A stretch of 64,000 bases of DNA from Sphingobacteriaceae bacterium (GTDB lineage Bacteria; Bacteroidota; Bacteroidia; Sphingobacteriales; Sphingobacteriaceae). Under the pieces are notes generated by a model. It was not told where the DNA came from and did not search any database. It saw only the letters and a program-made list of their open reading frames with translations. The stretch is taken from the NCBI GenBank assembly GCA_014380615.1, contig JACMJM010000030.1, positions 1-64,000 on the forward strand, written 5' to 3'. Position numbers and translations under genes: made by a program. Shown one piece after another: positions 34,638-43,435 of this stretch (positions are counted from its first letter, which is position 1; every line of letters begins with the position of its first letter).

Positions 34638-35327
34638 ATGATTAAAAACCTAGCATTATCAGGTATTATAGTTTTTATTTTTACAATCAAAATCTCAAGT
34701 GCGCAAAACACACAGGTTTCTATACTTGAAGAGGTATCGTATGTGTATGTTGAAAAGCTTATCGCTGTGGCGAAAGAGAATTATCCACGCATAAAAACAT
34801 ATGCCAGCAGAATCGCAATTTCCGAATCGAAGGTTTCGAACGCCAAACTTAGCTGGTTAAGCCCTTTAAGTTTATCGTACGTATATTCACCTACTACTAA
34901 CCTTAATCTTGCCAACCCTACATTTTTTAGCGGATATCAGATTGGTTTCTCTTTTAATTTAAGTGCTGTTTTGCAAACTCCGGCAACTATCAAACAAAGT
35001 AAAGAAGAGTTAAAAATCACCAGATACGACTTTGAAGAATATCTGGCTTCATTAACCGCAGAAGTTAAAACACGCTACTTTACGTATCTGCAGGCATCTA
35101 AAAGCTTAAAACTTATTTATCAGTCTAATCAGGATTCGAGAGATTTTTTTACCAGTGTGAAACACAAGTATGAAAACGGGGAAGTAACCTTTGAAAATTA
35201 CAACACGGCGGCAAGCTCACTTGCAACAAGCAATCAAGGGAAGATAACAGCAGAAGTAACCCTATTGCAGGCTAAGGTAGCGTTAGAAGAATTACTTGGT
35301 ATAAGATTAGAAGAGGTACCTAATTAA
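34638..35327 (+). CDS. Short TolC-like outer-membrane export protein
   Basis: A 229-aa exported protein with a signal peptide (LSGIIVFIFTIKISSAQ). Its sequence (YVEKLIAVAKENYPRIKTYASRIAISESKVSNAKLSWLSPLSLSYVY, then a long helical part AEVKTRYFTYLQASKSLKLIYQSNQDSRDFF and KYENGEVTFENYNTAASSLA) fits the TolC family. TolC-family proteins usually contain two such repeats and about 450 residues; this has one. ATG 34638 is preferred to an upstream TTG that overlaps the promoter. It overlaps the next gene by one base (TAATG). Inferred role: an outer-membrane part of polysaccharide export or assembly, in place of a classical Wza, which is not present in the window. Confidence 0.72.
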   Translation: MIKNLALSGIIVFIFTIKISSAQNTQVSILEEVSYVYVEKLIAVAKENYPRIKTYASRIAISESKVSNAKLSWLSPLSLSYVYSPTTNLNLANPTFFSGYQIGFSFNLSAVLQTPATIKQSKEELKITRYDFEEYLASLTAEVKTRYFTYLQASKSLKLIYQSNQDSRDFFTSVKHKYENGEVTFENYNTAASSLATSNQGKITAEVTLLQAKVALEELLGIRLEEVPN

Positions 35328-37510
35328 TGGAAATAGCGGCTTTTTTTAGATTTTTATCGAAAAACCTCAGCGTTTTAATTTTAATACCTATTGTAACGGT
35401 AATTATCACTTATTTTCTGGTAAAAAGCTTACCCGATGTTTATGAATCGCAGGCGCAGATTGCTACGGGGATAGTTGATAAATCAGAAGAAATAGACCTT
35501 TCGGAAGGGCCGCCACTGCAGCAGAATGAGATTGAGCAGCGATTCGGGAATCTTATTCAAAAGATGCAGATGAATAAGATGCTTAGCATAATTTCTTACA
35601 GGTTGATTATCCACGACCTGGATCCCACTTCTGTTCCCTTCAAAAAACCCAGCTCTATGGTAGAGGGCTTAACAACAGAACAGAGGAATCTTTTAATCGA
35701 TGTGGCTAACCGGAAACATCGTGCTATGCAGCCTCTATCATCCGGCAATAAAGATGAGGCTGCATTAAACGCCGTATTAGGCTCTATGCAGTACGATCCG
35801 GGAAGTATTAAAAAAGATTTAACAGTCTCCCGGATTATGCAAAGCGATTATATCCAGATAATCTATAAATCATCCGACCCTAATCTATCGGCTTTTGTGG
35901 TTAATACACTGTGCAGAGAGTTTATTAACTTCTATACCCGACAGATTAAAGCTACCGGAGAAAACAAGGTAAATTACCTCTCAGACATGCTTGCGAAAAA
36001 GCAGAATGACTTGAATGCAAAAATGGGGGTTCTTAAATACTACAAGATCCAAAATAATGTATTGAACCTTCCGGAGCAGGCACGTATCATTTTCGGACAG
36101 ATGATTGATGTTGAAGCAAGACAGTCGGAACTTCAAAGAGAAATTATTGCTACCGCGGCTACCATAAGAAATATCGATAATAAATTTAATCGAAAAGACC
36201 GCCAGTATTTTGAAGCTACGGCATCGAAGGTGAATTCTGAAATAGCTACTTTCAAAGAAAAGGCTAAAGTATTAAGTGATAAATACATTGACAGCGATTT
36301 TGACCCCGTTTATAAAAAGATGTATGACTCATTACAGGTTTTAACTACCAGTAAGATCAATGACGGAACAGATCAGCATATTTTTAATCCTTTTGCTGTT
36401 AAACAGGATCTGATAGCTAAAAAAATTAATCTTCAGACTGAATTAGACCTGAGCCAAAACAGCATTCAATCGCTGGAACGCTTACACAACAAATTATTCG
36501 CCCAATTCCGGCGGTTAGTACCTTTCGAAGCAAGTATTCAAAACTACGAACGGGATATTGAAATCGCCAGTCAGGAATACCTGGACATTCTAAACAGGTA
36601 TAATAACACCAGCATGGCAACAACCTTTGTGGCAAAATTGAAGCTCACGCAGGAAGCATTACCGGGGGCACTTCTTCCCTCAAAGAAAATGCTTTTAATT
36701 ATTCTGAGCGGAGTAATCAGCCTTGTTTTTTGTATAATTATACTGTTTGTATTATTTTATTTTGATGATTCGGTTCAATCGGCAAAACAACTGGCAAACA
36801 ACACAGGCTTACCCGTTATCGGCCAGTTAGACCTTATCCCTAACGATAAGTTAAACATTAACGAATTATGGAACGGGAATACCGAAAATCTTAAATTTAA
36901 AAACTTCAAAGACCAGTTAAGGGCTATCAGGCTCGAGCTGAATCAGGAACTTGATACTTTAAAAACCCTTTCGGTAATCAGTTGTGTTTCAAATGAAGGA
37001 AAGACATTTCTTTCATTAAATCTTGCGTACGCTTATGCGGTTACAAATAAAAAGGTTTTACTTATTGATGGTAATTTTATTAACCCCCAACTTACAAAAT
37101 CTTTAAAAAGCAGCCAGGTAACCCATATTGAAGACTTTTTGTTAAGCGGCGAATTTAATCCGGCTCACGAACCAAATTCCGCAATTTCGATTATGGGAAA
37201 TAAAGGCGGTGGTAAATCTATTTTAGAGCTTGCGGATCAGGCGGTAATAGAAAGCCGATTTGAACAGCTAAAATCTTTGTACGACCTGATTATCATCGAG
37301 GTTCCGGCCCTAAGTATTACCGAATCGAGTAAGGAGTGGATTTTATTAACCGAAAAGGTACTGGGTGTGTTCGAATTCAAAGAGTATATAACCGATATTA
37401 AGACTCAACAAATAAGCTATATTAAAAGCCTGGATACAAAATTTGCCGGCTGGGTATTTAATAAAATCCCTTCTGCTAGTCCGTCGAAATCCTTCTTCAA
37501 AAAGGCCTGA
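35327..37510 (+). CDS. Wzc-like polysaccharide co-polymerase with a degenerate ATPase domain
   Basis: A 727-aa inner-membrane protein. Two membrane helices (about 15-34 and 455-480) bracket a large periplasmic Wzz-like, coiled-coil-rich region; the cytosolic C-terminus resembles bacterial tyrosine kinases. The ATP site is altered: Walker A reads SNEGKT (555-560), Walker A' IDGNFIN has Asn583 where the second Asp is expected, and Walker B has Glu658 (LIIIEVPA) instead of Asp. A GNKGGGKS stretch (624-631) looks like another P-loop but lies where kinases have a NPSELL-type segment. There is no C-terminal Tyr cluster. It probably sets chain length without autophosphorylation. Coupled to the upstream gene. 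Confidence 0.88.
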   Translation: MEIAAFFRFLSKNLSVLILIPIVTVIITYFLVKSLPDVYESQAQIATGIVDKSEEIDLSEGPPLQQNEIEQRFGNLIQKMQMNKMLSIISYRLIIHDLDPTSVPFKKPSSMVEGLTTEQRNLLIDVANRKHRAMQPLSSGNKDEAALNAVLGSMQYDPGSIKKDLTVSRIMQSDYIQIIYKSSDPNLSAFVVNTLCREFINFYTRQIKATGENKVNYLSDMLAKKQNDLNAKMGVLKYYKIQNNVLNLPEQARIIFGQMIDVEARQSELQREIIATAATIRNIDNKFNRKDRQYFEATASKVNSEIATFKEKAKVLSDKYIDSDFDPVYKKMYDSLQVLTTSKINDGTDQHIFNPFAVKQDLIAKKINLQTELDLSQNSIQSLERLHNKLFAQFRRLVPFEASIQNYERDIEIASQEYLDILNRYNNTSMATTFVAKLKLTQEALPGALLPSKKMLLIILSGVISLVFCIIILFVLFYFDDSVQSAKQLANNTGLPVIGQLDLIPNDKLNINELWNGNTENLKFKNFKDQLRAIRLELNQELDTLKTLSVISCVSNEGKTFLSLNLAYAYAVTNKKVLLIDGNFINPQLTKSLKSSQVTHIEDFLLSGEFNPAHEPNSAISIMGNKGGGKSILELADQAVIESRFEQLKSLYDLIIIEVPALSITESSKEWILLTEKVLGVFEFKEYITDIKTQQISYIKSLDTKFAGWVFNKIPSASPSKSFFKKA

Positions 37511-37512
37511 TT

Positions 37513-38670
37513 ATGTTAAGTTTATTTTTAATTATCTGGATAATTATACAATTGATTATTGGATTTAACCTTATTTTTCCATTACTGCTCTATTGCCTTT
37601 ATCTTCTTACAAAAAATCGCGCCACACCACCGCCAGCAAGAACCAATCAACCCGATTTCGCCGTCATTATAACTGCTTATCAATATGTTGATACACTGCC
37701 GGATGTAGTAGCCTCTGTATTAAAGCTCAATTATGACAATTTCCTCGTTTACATAGTAGCCGATAACTGTGATATTTCATCGCTTCACTTCACCGATGAA
37801 CGGGTAATTTTAATGAAACCGGAAGATGTACTAAGGGGCAATACCAAATCTCATTTTTATGCCATTAACCGGTTTAAAAGAGAGCATGATATTGTGACTA
37901 TCATCGACAGCGACAACCTTGTAAACCCTGAATACCTTAACCAATTAGCTCCGTTTTTTAAAAATGGATTTGAAGCTGTACAGGGGCTTCGCGAAGCAAA
38001 AAATCTGGATACAACCTATGCCTGTCTGGATGCCGCCCGTGATATTTATTATCACTTTTTCGACTGTAAAGTGCTTTTCCGTTGCGGATCATCATCTACC
38101 TTATCGGGATCGGGGATGGCATTTACAACGCAGTTATATAAAAAATGCCTGGAGAATAAAGTAATTGAAGGTGCCGGGTTTGATAAAGTATTGCAGGCAG
38201 CTATTTTAGAAAGGAATAAGAGAATAGCTTTTGCGGGAGACGCGATTGTATATGACCAAAAAACATCGAGGCCCGAAGAACTCGTCAATCAGCGCTCGAG
38301 GTGGATCAATACCTGGTTTAAGTATTTTAGTTTAGGCTTTGGAATTTTCTTTTCGGGGCTAAAAAATTTAAGCCTTAATCAGATTTTATTCGGGCTGGTA
38401 TTATTAAGGCCACCGCTGTTTGTTTTTTTGATACTTTCTGTAGTTATGATGCTTATCAGTTTAGTTGCGTTTCCGGTACATGCGCTATTCTGGCTTATAG
38501 GGTTCCTGGTATTCGTAAGTTGTTTCGCTATCGCACTTGTTAGTTCAAACCCCGACAAGCGAATTTATAAAGCCCTTACAGGCATACCTAAATTTATATT
38601 TTACCAGGTAATTTCATTAACAAAAATTCGAAAAGCAAATATCCGTTCGGTTAGTACAAAACACACTTAG
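37513..38670 (+). CDS. Membrane-bound family 2 glycosyltransferase
   Basis: A 385-aa inner-membrane enzyme. An N-terminal membrane helix (1-32) precedes a GT-A domain with FAVIITAYQ (about 49-57), the DxD-type motif IIDSDNLVNPEY and the processive-enzyme motif QRSRW (about 257-261); two to three helices follow at about 290-350. The layout resembles synthases of beta-linked chains, with active site on the cytosolic side; the sugar cannot be predicted. It begins two bases after the Wzc-like stop and is followed, after a 38-base gap, by a 56-codon ORF. Confidence 0.87.
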   Translation: MLSLFLIIWIIIQLIIGFNLIFPLLLYCLYLLTKNRATPPPARTNQPDFAVIITAYQYVDTLPDVVASVLKLNYDNFLVYIVADNCDISSLHFTDERVILMKPEDVLRGNTKSHFYAINRFKREHDIVTIIDSDNLVNPEYLNQLAPFFKNGFEAVQGLREAKNLDTTYACLDAARDIYYHFFDCKVLFRCGSSSTLSGSGMAFTTQLYKKCLENKVIEGAGFDKVLQAAILERNKRIAFAGDAIVYDQKTSRPEELVNQRSRWINTWFKYFSLGFGIFFSGLKNLSLNQILFGLVLLRPPLFVFLILSVVMMLISLVAFPVHALFWLIGFLVFVSCFAIALVSSNPDKRIYKALTGIPKFIFYQVISLTKIRKANIRSVSTKHT

Positions 38671-38708
38671 TTTATACTTTTTACGTCAAAATAATTTTAT
38701 CACTAACG

Positions 38709-38879
38709 ATGAGAATAAATCCTAAAAAGCCACAAAACAGTGTAATTACAGAAAAAAGCACGGTAGAAAACACTGACGCAAAAGAAGAAGTCAAAGATAC
38801 TTCCATCACCGAATTGCTCTCGCTCATTTTCGCGTTTATTGGTGTATATGGCTTTTTTATAAAATTCATATTTTTTTGA
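38709..38879 (+). CDS. 56-aa single-helix membrane protein, coupled to the polymerase gene
   Basis: An ORF of 56 codons. A charged N-terminal half (RINPKKPQNS ... DAKEEVKDTS) is followed by one membrane helix (ITELLSLIFAFIGVYGFFIKFIFF). Its TGA overlaps the ATG of the following polymerase/ligase gene by one base (TGATG), the same coupling used elsewhere in this locus (TAATG at 35327 and 41011), and the gap between the flanking genes fits it exactly. I do not know a family. It may be a small accessory subunit of the glycan machinery. The minus-strand ORF in the same place has no such support. Confidence 0.6.
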   Translation: MRINPKKPQNSVITEKSTVENTDAKEEVKDTSITELLSLIFAFIGVYGFFIKFIFF

Positions 38880-40384
38880 TGCGTGTTCTGCCTGATTTAA
38901 AAAGCACCGAATCTGGCTTGCAGCCGGGTTATATAGCCGAACACAGGACGGAAAAAAACATTCTGCCCGCTAAGTATTGGTATTTGCTCGGCATTGCTGG
39001 TTTAACACTCCTTTGCCTGGTTTTTGCGGTTGTTCTTTCTTTATACGGGATAAAATATGCTATAGTATTGATTGTAGGGTTGATGGCACTACCCGCAGTT
39101 TATATGATAGTAGCCTTTCCTAAGGCTGGCATTTTGAGTTTGCTGGTGTCGGCCTACTTCCTCATGTGGATTATCAGGATGGGAGTAAATTTCCCGCTAG
39201 GTACCGTCATGGATGGTATTCAGGCTTTATTGATTTTCGGCTTCTTTTTGCATCAAAAGTTTCGGCCAGACTGGAAGATTTTTAAAACCCCTATAGCAAC
39301 TATCATTATCATCTGGGAAGCATACACCATTTTGCAGGTTGCCAACCCTACCGCCGAATCGCGTATGGCGTGGTTGTATACAGTGCGTACCATTGGGGTT
39401 GTAACCTTAATGTACTTTATATTTTCGTACCACATTAGAACAATTTCCTTCGTAAAAGTAATTTTAAACATCTGGATGTTTTTATCTTTTCTGGGTGCCT
39501 TAAACGCATTTAAACAACAATATTTCGGTTTTTTCGCATTCGAGGAGGCCGATTTCAACGACCCGCTGGTTCAGAGTTTATTGTTCATAAACGGCGAATG
39601 GAGAAAATTTTCAATTTTCTCCGATCCTGTGGCATTTTCATATAATATGGCCATCAGTGCTATATTTTGTTTTTGCGTGGTTTTAAGCCCTGTAAAACTT
39701 AAAAGAAAAATAATACATGGCCTATTGGCAGTTTTTTTTATTACTACTATGCTTTATTCGGCAACAAGGGCCGCATATGTCCTTATCCCGGCCGCGGCAA
39801 TTTTTTACATAGTGATGAATATAAACCGAAAGGTTTTAGCATTCGGAATTGTAGGAGCGATGTTTATGCTTGTACTGATAAATATCCCTACAGGAAACGT
39901 TACTCTTTACCGATTCCAATCAGCATTTAAGCCATCCGACGACGCATCGTTTAACGTACGAAAAGAGAATCAGAAAAGAATGCAACCTTATATTCAGAGT
40001 CATCCATTTGGCGGAGGCTTAGGTGCGACCGGGGGCTGGGGAATGCGTTTTGCGCCCCACTCTTTCCTGGCACAGCTTCCGCCCGATAGTACGTACTTTC
40101 GAGTGGCTGTTGAACTTGGGTGGATAGGCTTGTTTTTGTTTTGTACATTGCTGTTCGTCTCTTTAAAGCAGGGGGTAATTAATTATTTCCGAATCCGGGA
40201 TCCCGAACTCAAATCGTACTGTTTGGCGATGACATTAATCATTTTCGCATTAAATGTGGGGAGCTTTCCGCAAGAATCGGTTGTTCAATTCCCCATTAAT
40301 ATTTATTTGTATTTGTTTATCGCTTTGATTAATATTACTTACCAGCTCGATCAGCAAAAGCAAAAAGAAGCCGTTCAGAACTAA
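38879..40384 (+). CDS. O-antigen ligase/polymerase-like membrane protein (Wzy/WaaL type)
   Basis: A 501-aa inner-membrane protein with about twelve hydrophobic segments and one longer periplasmic loop around residues 345-400 (RKENQKRMQPYIQSHPFGGGLGATGGWG), as in the Wzy_C/O-antigen ligase family; the loop carries the basic and Gly-rich features expected for substrate binding. In this context it most likely polymerises the repeat unit made by the neighbouring transferases. ATG 38879 is preferred over the TTG one codon upstream. It is coupled to the small membrane gene upstream; the next gene begins 12 bases after its stop. Confidence 0.85.
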   Translation: MRVLPDLKSTESGLQPGYIAEHRTEKNILPAKYWYLLGIAGLTLLCLVFAVVLSLYGIKYAIVLIVGLMALPAVYMIVAFPKAGILSLLVSAYFLMWIIRMGVNFPLGTVMDGIQALLIFGFFLHQKFRPDWKIFKTPIATIIIIWEAYTILQVANPTAESRMAWLYTVRTIGVVTLMYFIFSYHIRTISFVKVILNIWMFLSFLGALNAFKQQYFGFFAFEEADFNDPLVQSLLFINGEWRKFSIFSDPVAFSYNMAISAIFCFCVVLSPVKLKRKIIHGLLAVFFITTMLYSATRAAYVLIPAAAIFYIVMNINRKVLAFGIVGAMFMLVLINIPTGNVTLYRFQSAFKPSDDASFNVRKENQKRMQPYIQSHPFGGGLGATGGWGMRFAPHSFLAQLPPDSTYFRVAVELGWIGLFLFCTLLFVSLKQGVINYFRIRDPELKSYCLAMTLIIFALNVGSFPQESVVQFPINIYLYLFIALINITYQLDQQKQKEAVQN

Positions 40385-40396
40385 TAATCAATTGAT

Positions 40397-41011
40397 GTGC
40401 TAGCAGAAAAGATAAAAGCCAATCCTTCACTAAAAAAGTTTGCTCACTGGTGCCTGATACCCTCTAACGAATATCGTCCGCGTTTATGGGTTAAACTGTT
40501 CCTTAACCCTTTTAAACACAAAAAAGGTAAAGGATCTACCATACACAGCCGTACCCGCATAGATGTGCTTCCTTTTAATAATTTTGAACTGGGAGACTAC
40601 TCAACCATTGAAGACTTTAGCACAATAAATAATGGTGTGGGAGATGTCATCATCGGAAAAAAATCAATTGTCGGCATCGGTAATGTAATTATAGGACCGG
40701 TTAAAATTGGTGATAATGTAATGCTTGCCCAAAACATTGTAGTTTCAGGGTTAAACCATGGGTATGAGGACATCAACATCCCACCTAAAGACCAAAAAGT
40801 TAGTACCAAACCCATCACAATCAGCGACAATGTTTGGATTGGCGCGAACTGCGTTATCACAGCCGGAATATCAATCGGAAAGCATTCTGTAATTGGCGCG
40901 GGAAGTGTAGTTACCAAGGATATTCCCGAGTATGTAGTTGCCGTGGGAAACCCGGCCAGAATCATCAAAAAGTACAATTCCGATACCTTTACCTGGGATA
41001 AAATACTCTAA
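40397..41011 (+). CDS. Hexapeptide-repeat acetyltransferase (WcaF/LbetaH type)
   Basis: A 204-aa protein with left-handed beta-helix repeats from about residue 60 on ([IV]G-type hexads: VIIGKKSIVGIGNVIIGPVKIGDNV, ITISDNVWIGANCVITAGISIGKHSVIGAGSVVTKDIP, VVAVGNPARII). The catalytic-type NHGYEDI His lies near residue 116. It would transfer an acetyl group from acetyl-CoA to a sugar in the glycan. The start is GTG at 40397. Its stop overlaps the following glycosyltransferase start by one base (TAATG). Confidence 0.88.
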   Translation: MLAEKIKANPSLKKFAHWCLIPSNEYRPRLWVKLFLNPFKHKKGKGSTIHSRTRIDVLPFNNFELGDYSTIEDFSTINNGVGDVIIGKKSIVGIGNVIIGPVKIGDNVMLAQNIVVSGLNHGYEDINIPPKDQKVSTKPITISDNVWIGANCVITAGISIGKHSVIGAGSVVTKDIPEYVVAVGNPARIIKKYNSDTFTWDKIL

Positions 41012-42216
41012 TGGGTTTAACAGATAAAACTATATTTATTCTGGGCACAACCAAGTTCGATAATCCCTACGAATCTGCGAGCTATATTATCGCGAAGGGT
41101 CTTGCCGAAAATAACAGGGTATATTATATTGAGAATCCTTTTACCTGGAAAGATTATTTCAAATACCGTAAAACACCAGAATTTGAGCGGAGAAAACAAT
41201 ATTTTTCAGGCCGATCTGACGGGGTAATATCAACGGAAATACCAAACTTAAAAATTCTAATTACACCACCCCTATTGTCTATAAACTTTTTCCCGGAGGG
41301 GAGTATTTACCGGTATTTATTGAAATTTAATGAACTGACTATAGTTAAGAGAATAAAAAAGGTACTCGAACAAACCAAAATCCAAGAGTACATTTATATC
41401 AACTCCTTTAATTTCCATTATCCTAATATATCAAAACACATAGCTCCTGTTTTAAAAGTATACCATTGCGTAGACCCCTTAATTTTGCCTTTTGATAGAA
41501 AGCACGGGCTGATTTCGGAGAAAGAGTTGCTTTGCAATAGTGATGTGGTTATATGTACCAGTAAACAGCTTTTAAGAGATAAAAAGACATTTAACAACAA
41601 TACTTATTTCATACCAAACGCGGCCGATATTATCCATAGCAGCAGAGCAATGGACGACGATGTTCAAGTTCACCCTGCCCTTTCTAAACTAAAAAAACCA
41701 GTTATAGGTTATTTCGGGAATATTGAACGCAGAATTGATTTTGATCTGATCAGAATTCTTTCGAAAGAAAAGCCAGAGATGAGTTTTGTTTTAGCTGGGC
41801 CCGTTAGTCCTGAATTTATCCCCGAATGGCTGCCTGATATTCCGAATATTTTTTTAACCGGCCGCTTTGATTACGACCAGCTACCTTCCGTTTTGAAGGG
41901 ATTCGACGTTGCGATTATTCCATTCAAAAGAGATGAAGTAAGTAATACGATATTCCCCCTTAAACTTTTTGAATACTTAGGAGCTGGTAAGCCTGTTGTA
42001 GCAACAAATTTCAATCCCGATCTGGAAGAATTCACAAAAGGCACCGTACATTATTGTGAAAACGCGCAAACTTTCGGCGAGGCGCTAACAATAGAGTTAA
42101 CAGCCGGTTCGCAGGAAAAAATCGATAAAAGAATTGCTGTTGCCAAAGAAAATACCTGGACAAAACGCATCGAACAATTCTCTGATTTACTGAATGCTCA
42201 ACTTCACACGCAATAG
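41011..42216 (+). CDS. GT-B glycosyltransferase (GT4-like)
   Basis: A 401-aa cytosolic enzyme with a GT-B fold. The C-terminal half has the nucleotide-sugar domain (KKPVIGYFGNIERRIDFDLIRILS, FVLAGPVSPEF, LTGRFDYDQLPSVLKGFDVAIIPFKRDEVSNTIFPLKLFEYLGAGKPVVAT), with the EX7E-type region FPLKLFEYLGAGKPVV. It is similar in style to TuaH-like transferases that read YHCVDP near residue 152. Donor and acceptor are unknown. It is coupled to the acetyltransferase gene; 118 bases separate it from the next transferase. Confidence 0.85.
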   Translation: MGLTDKTIFILGTTKFDNPYESASYIIAKGLAENNRVYYIENPFTWKDYFKYRKTPEFERRKQYFSGRSDGVISTEIPNLKILITPPLLSINFFPEGSIYRYLLKFNELTIVKRIKKVLEQTKIQEYIYINSFNFHYPNISKHIAPVLKVYHCVDPLILPFDRKHGLISEKELLCNSDVVICTSKQLLRDKKTFNNNTYFIPNAADIIHSSRAMDDDVQVHPALSKLKKPVIGYFGNIERRIDFDLIRILSKEKPEMSFVLAGPVSPEFIPEWLPDIPNIFLTGRFDYDQLPSVLKGFDVAIIPFKRDEVSNTIFPLKLFEYLGAGKPVVATNFNPDLEEFTKGTVHYCENAQTFGEALTIELTAGSQEKIDKRIAVAKENTWTKRIEQFSDLLNAQLHTQ

Positions 42217-42334
42217 CAACGTATAATACTAACGATAATAAAAAATTGATATTTAAAAAACCGCTTATTTTGGTTTCGCGCTTTGGGGGCGATATTAAAA
42301 TAATATATTCGCAAATCAATTACATGAAAACCCA
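42217..42334. other. Spacer inside the polysaccharide locus, possible 30-codon ORF
   Basis: A + strand ORF (TTG at 42246 to TGA at 42338) overlaps the next ATG as ATGA. Its translation (ILVSRFGGDIKIIYSQINYM) is not junk-like, but the ORF is too short and has a weak start. It could be a leader peptide or the remnant of a lost gene. Confidence 0.2.
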
Positions 42335-43423
42335 ATGATCAATATTCTTTACGATCATCAAAAGTTTAGCACGCAAGAATACGGTGGAATTAGCAGGTAT
42401 TTCGCCACTTTAATTCAGGCGATAAAACGTTCTCCTGAGTTTGAATACCAGTTGGGAGTATTGCTTTCGAATAACCATTATTTACAAAACACAGATGAGG
42501 CATTTCACTCTCTTAAAAAAATCATAAAAAATCCCGGCAGCATTTATAAGCTTAATAAACTCTATAATCAGTATTTATTAACCCGAAACCGATTCGATGT
42601 ATTCCATCCCACGTATTATGATACCTACTTTATAGATAAATTAAAAAAGCCTCTGGTAGTGACCATTCATGATATGACCTATGAGCGCCTGCCAGAATAT
42701 TTTTGGGCGAAAGATCCGCTTACAAAATTAAAACGTTTAAATATTGAGCGGGCCGACAAGATTATAGCCATATCTGAGACGACTAAAAATGATCTGATAA
42801 AGTATTTAAACACCAACCCTGATAAAATTGAGGTTGTTTATCATGGAATTGATTTCGAAACACCCTTAAATGTCACGCCGTTAAAAAATATACCAGAAGA
42901 ATATATTTTATTCGTAGGGCATAGAAACGCCTATAAAAACTTCTTTTTATTTTTATACGCTTTTCAGCAACTCTCTATCAAACATCCCGATTTAAAGGTT
43001 ATTTTAACCGGTGGCGGCGATTTAGATATCGCTGAATTAGAGTTTATACAAAGGCTAAAACTTAGTGATAAAATATTGCACATTAACGCTTCGGATGAAG
43101 AGTTGAATTATCTTTATCAGCAAGCGATAACTTTTGTATACCCCTCTCTCCACGAAGGTTTTGGCTTACCGATCCTTGAAGCTTTTATGTCTGAATGCCC
43201 TATTGTTTTAAGTGATACAGAGTGTTTTCGCGAAATAGCCCAGGATGCGGCATTATATTTTGAACCTCAAAGTGTTGACGATTTAGCGGCTACACTTGAA
43301 AAGGTTATAAATAGTAATGATCTTCGTTCAAATTTAATTGAAGCAGGAAAAAAACGCATTCAATACTTTCCCCTGCAGAAGTCGGTAGATGAGACTTTTG
43401 AAATTTATAAAAAGCTAGTGTAA
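42335..43423 (+). CDS. Family 4 glycosyltransferase
   Basis: A 362-aa GT-B enzyme. The N-terminal acceptor domain has EYGGISRYFATLIQAI (about 15-30), FDVFHPTYYDTY and the typical PLVVTIHDMTYERLPEYF and RADKIIAISETTKNDLIKYL. The C-terminal donor domain carries YILFVGHRNAYKNF and the EX7E motif YPSLHEGFGLPILEAFMSECPIVLSD. Members commonly transfer mannose, rhamnose or fucose; the sugar here is not predictable. It is followed by an acyltransferase gene 12 bases on. Confidence 0.92.
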   Translation: MINILYDHQKFSTQEYGGISRYFATLIQAIKRSPEFEYQLGVLLSNNHYLQNTDEAFHSLKKIIKNPGSIYKLNKLYNQYLLTRNRFDVFHPTYYDTYFIDKLKKPLVVTIHDMTYERLPEYFWAKDPLTKLKRLNIERADKIIAISETTKNDLIKYLNTNPDKIEVVYHGIDFETPLNVTPLKNIPEEYILFVGHRNAYKNFFLFLYAFQQLSIKHPDLKVILTGGGDLDIAELEFIQRLKLSDKILHINASDEELNYLYQQAITFVYPSLHEGFGLPILEAFMSECPIVLSDTECFREIAQDAALYFEPQSVDDLAATLEKVINSNDLRSNLIEAGKKRIQYFPLQKSVDETFEIYKKLV

Positions 43424-43435
43424 ATCTTCTGCAAA

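Noticed and set aside
35327..37510. A second P-loop ATPase domain suggested by GNKGGGKS
   Set aside because: It lies between Walker A' and Walker B of the same domain, at a place aligned to a NPSELL-like segment; kept only as an oddity of the protein.
38681..38869. A 62-codon minus-strand ORF
   Set aside because: It is antisense to the better supported 56-codon + strand gene coupled to the polymerase.
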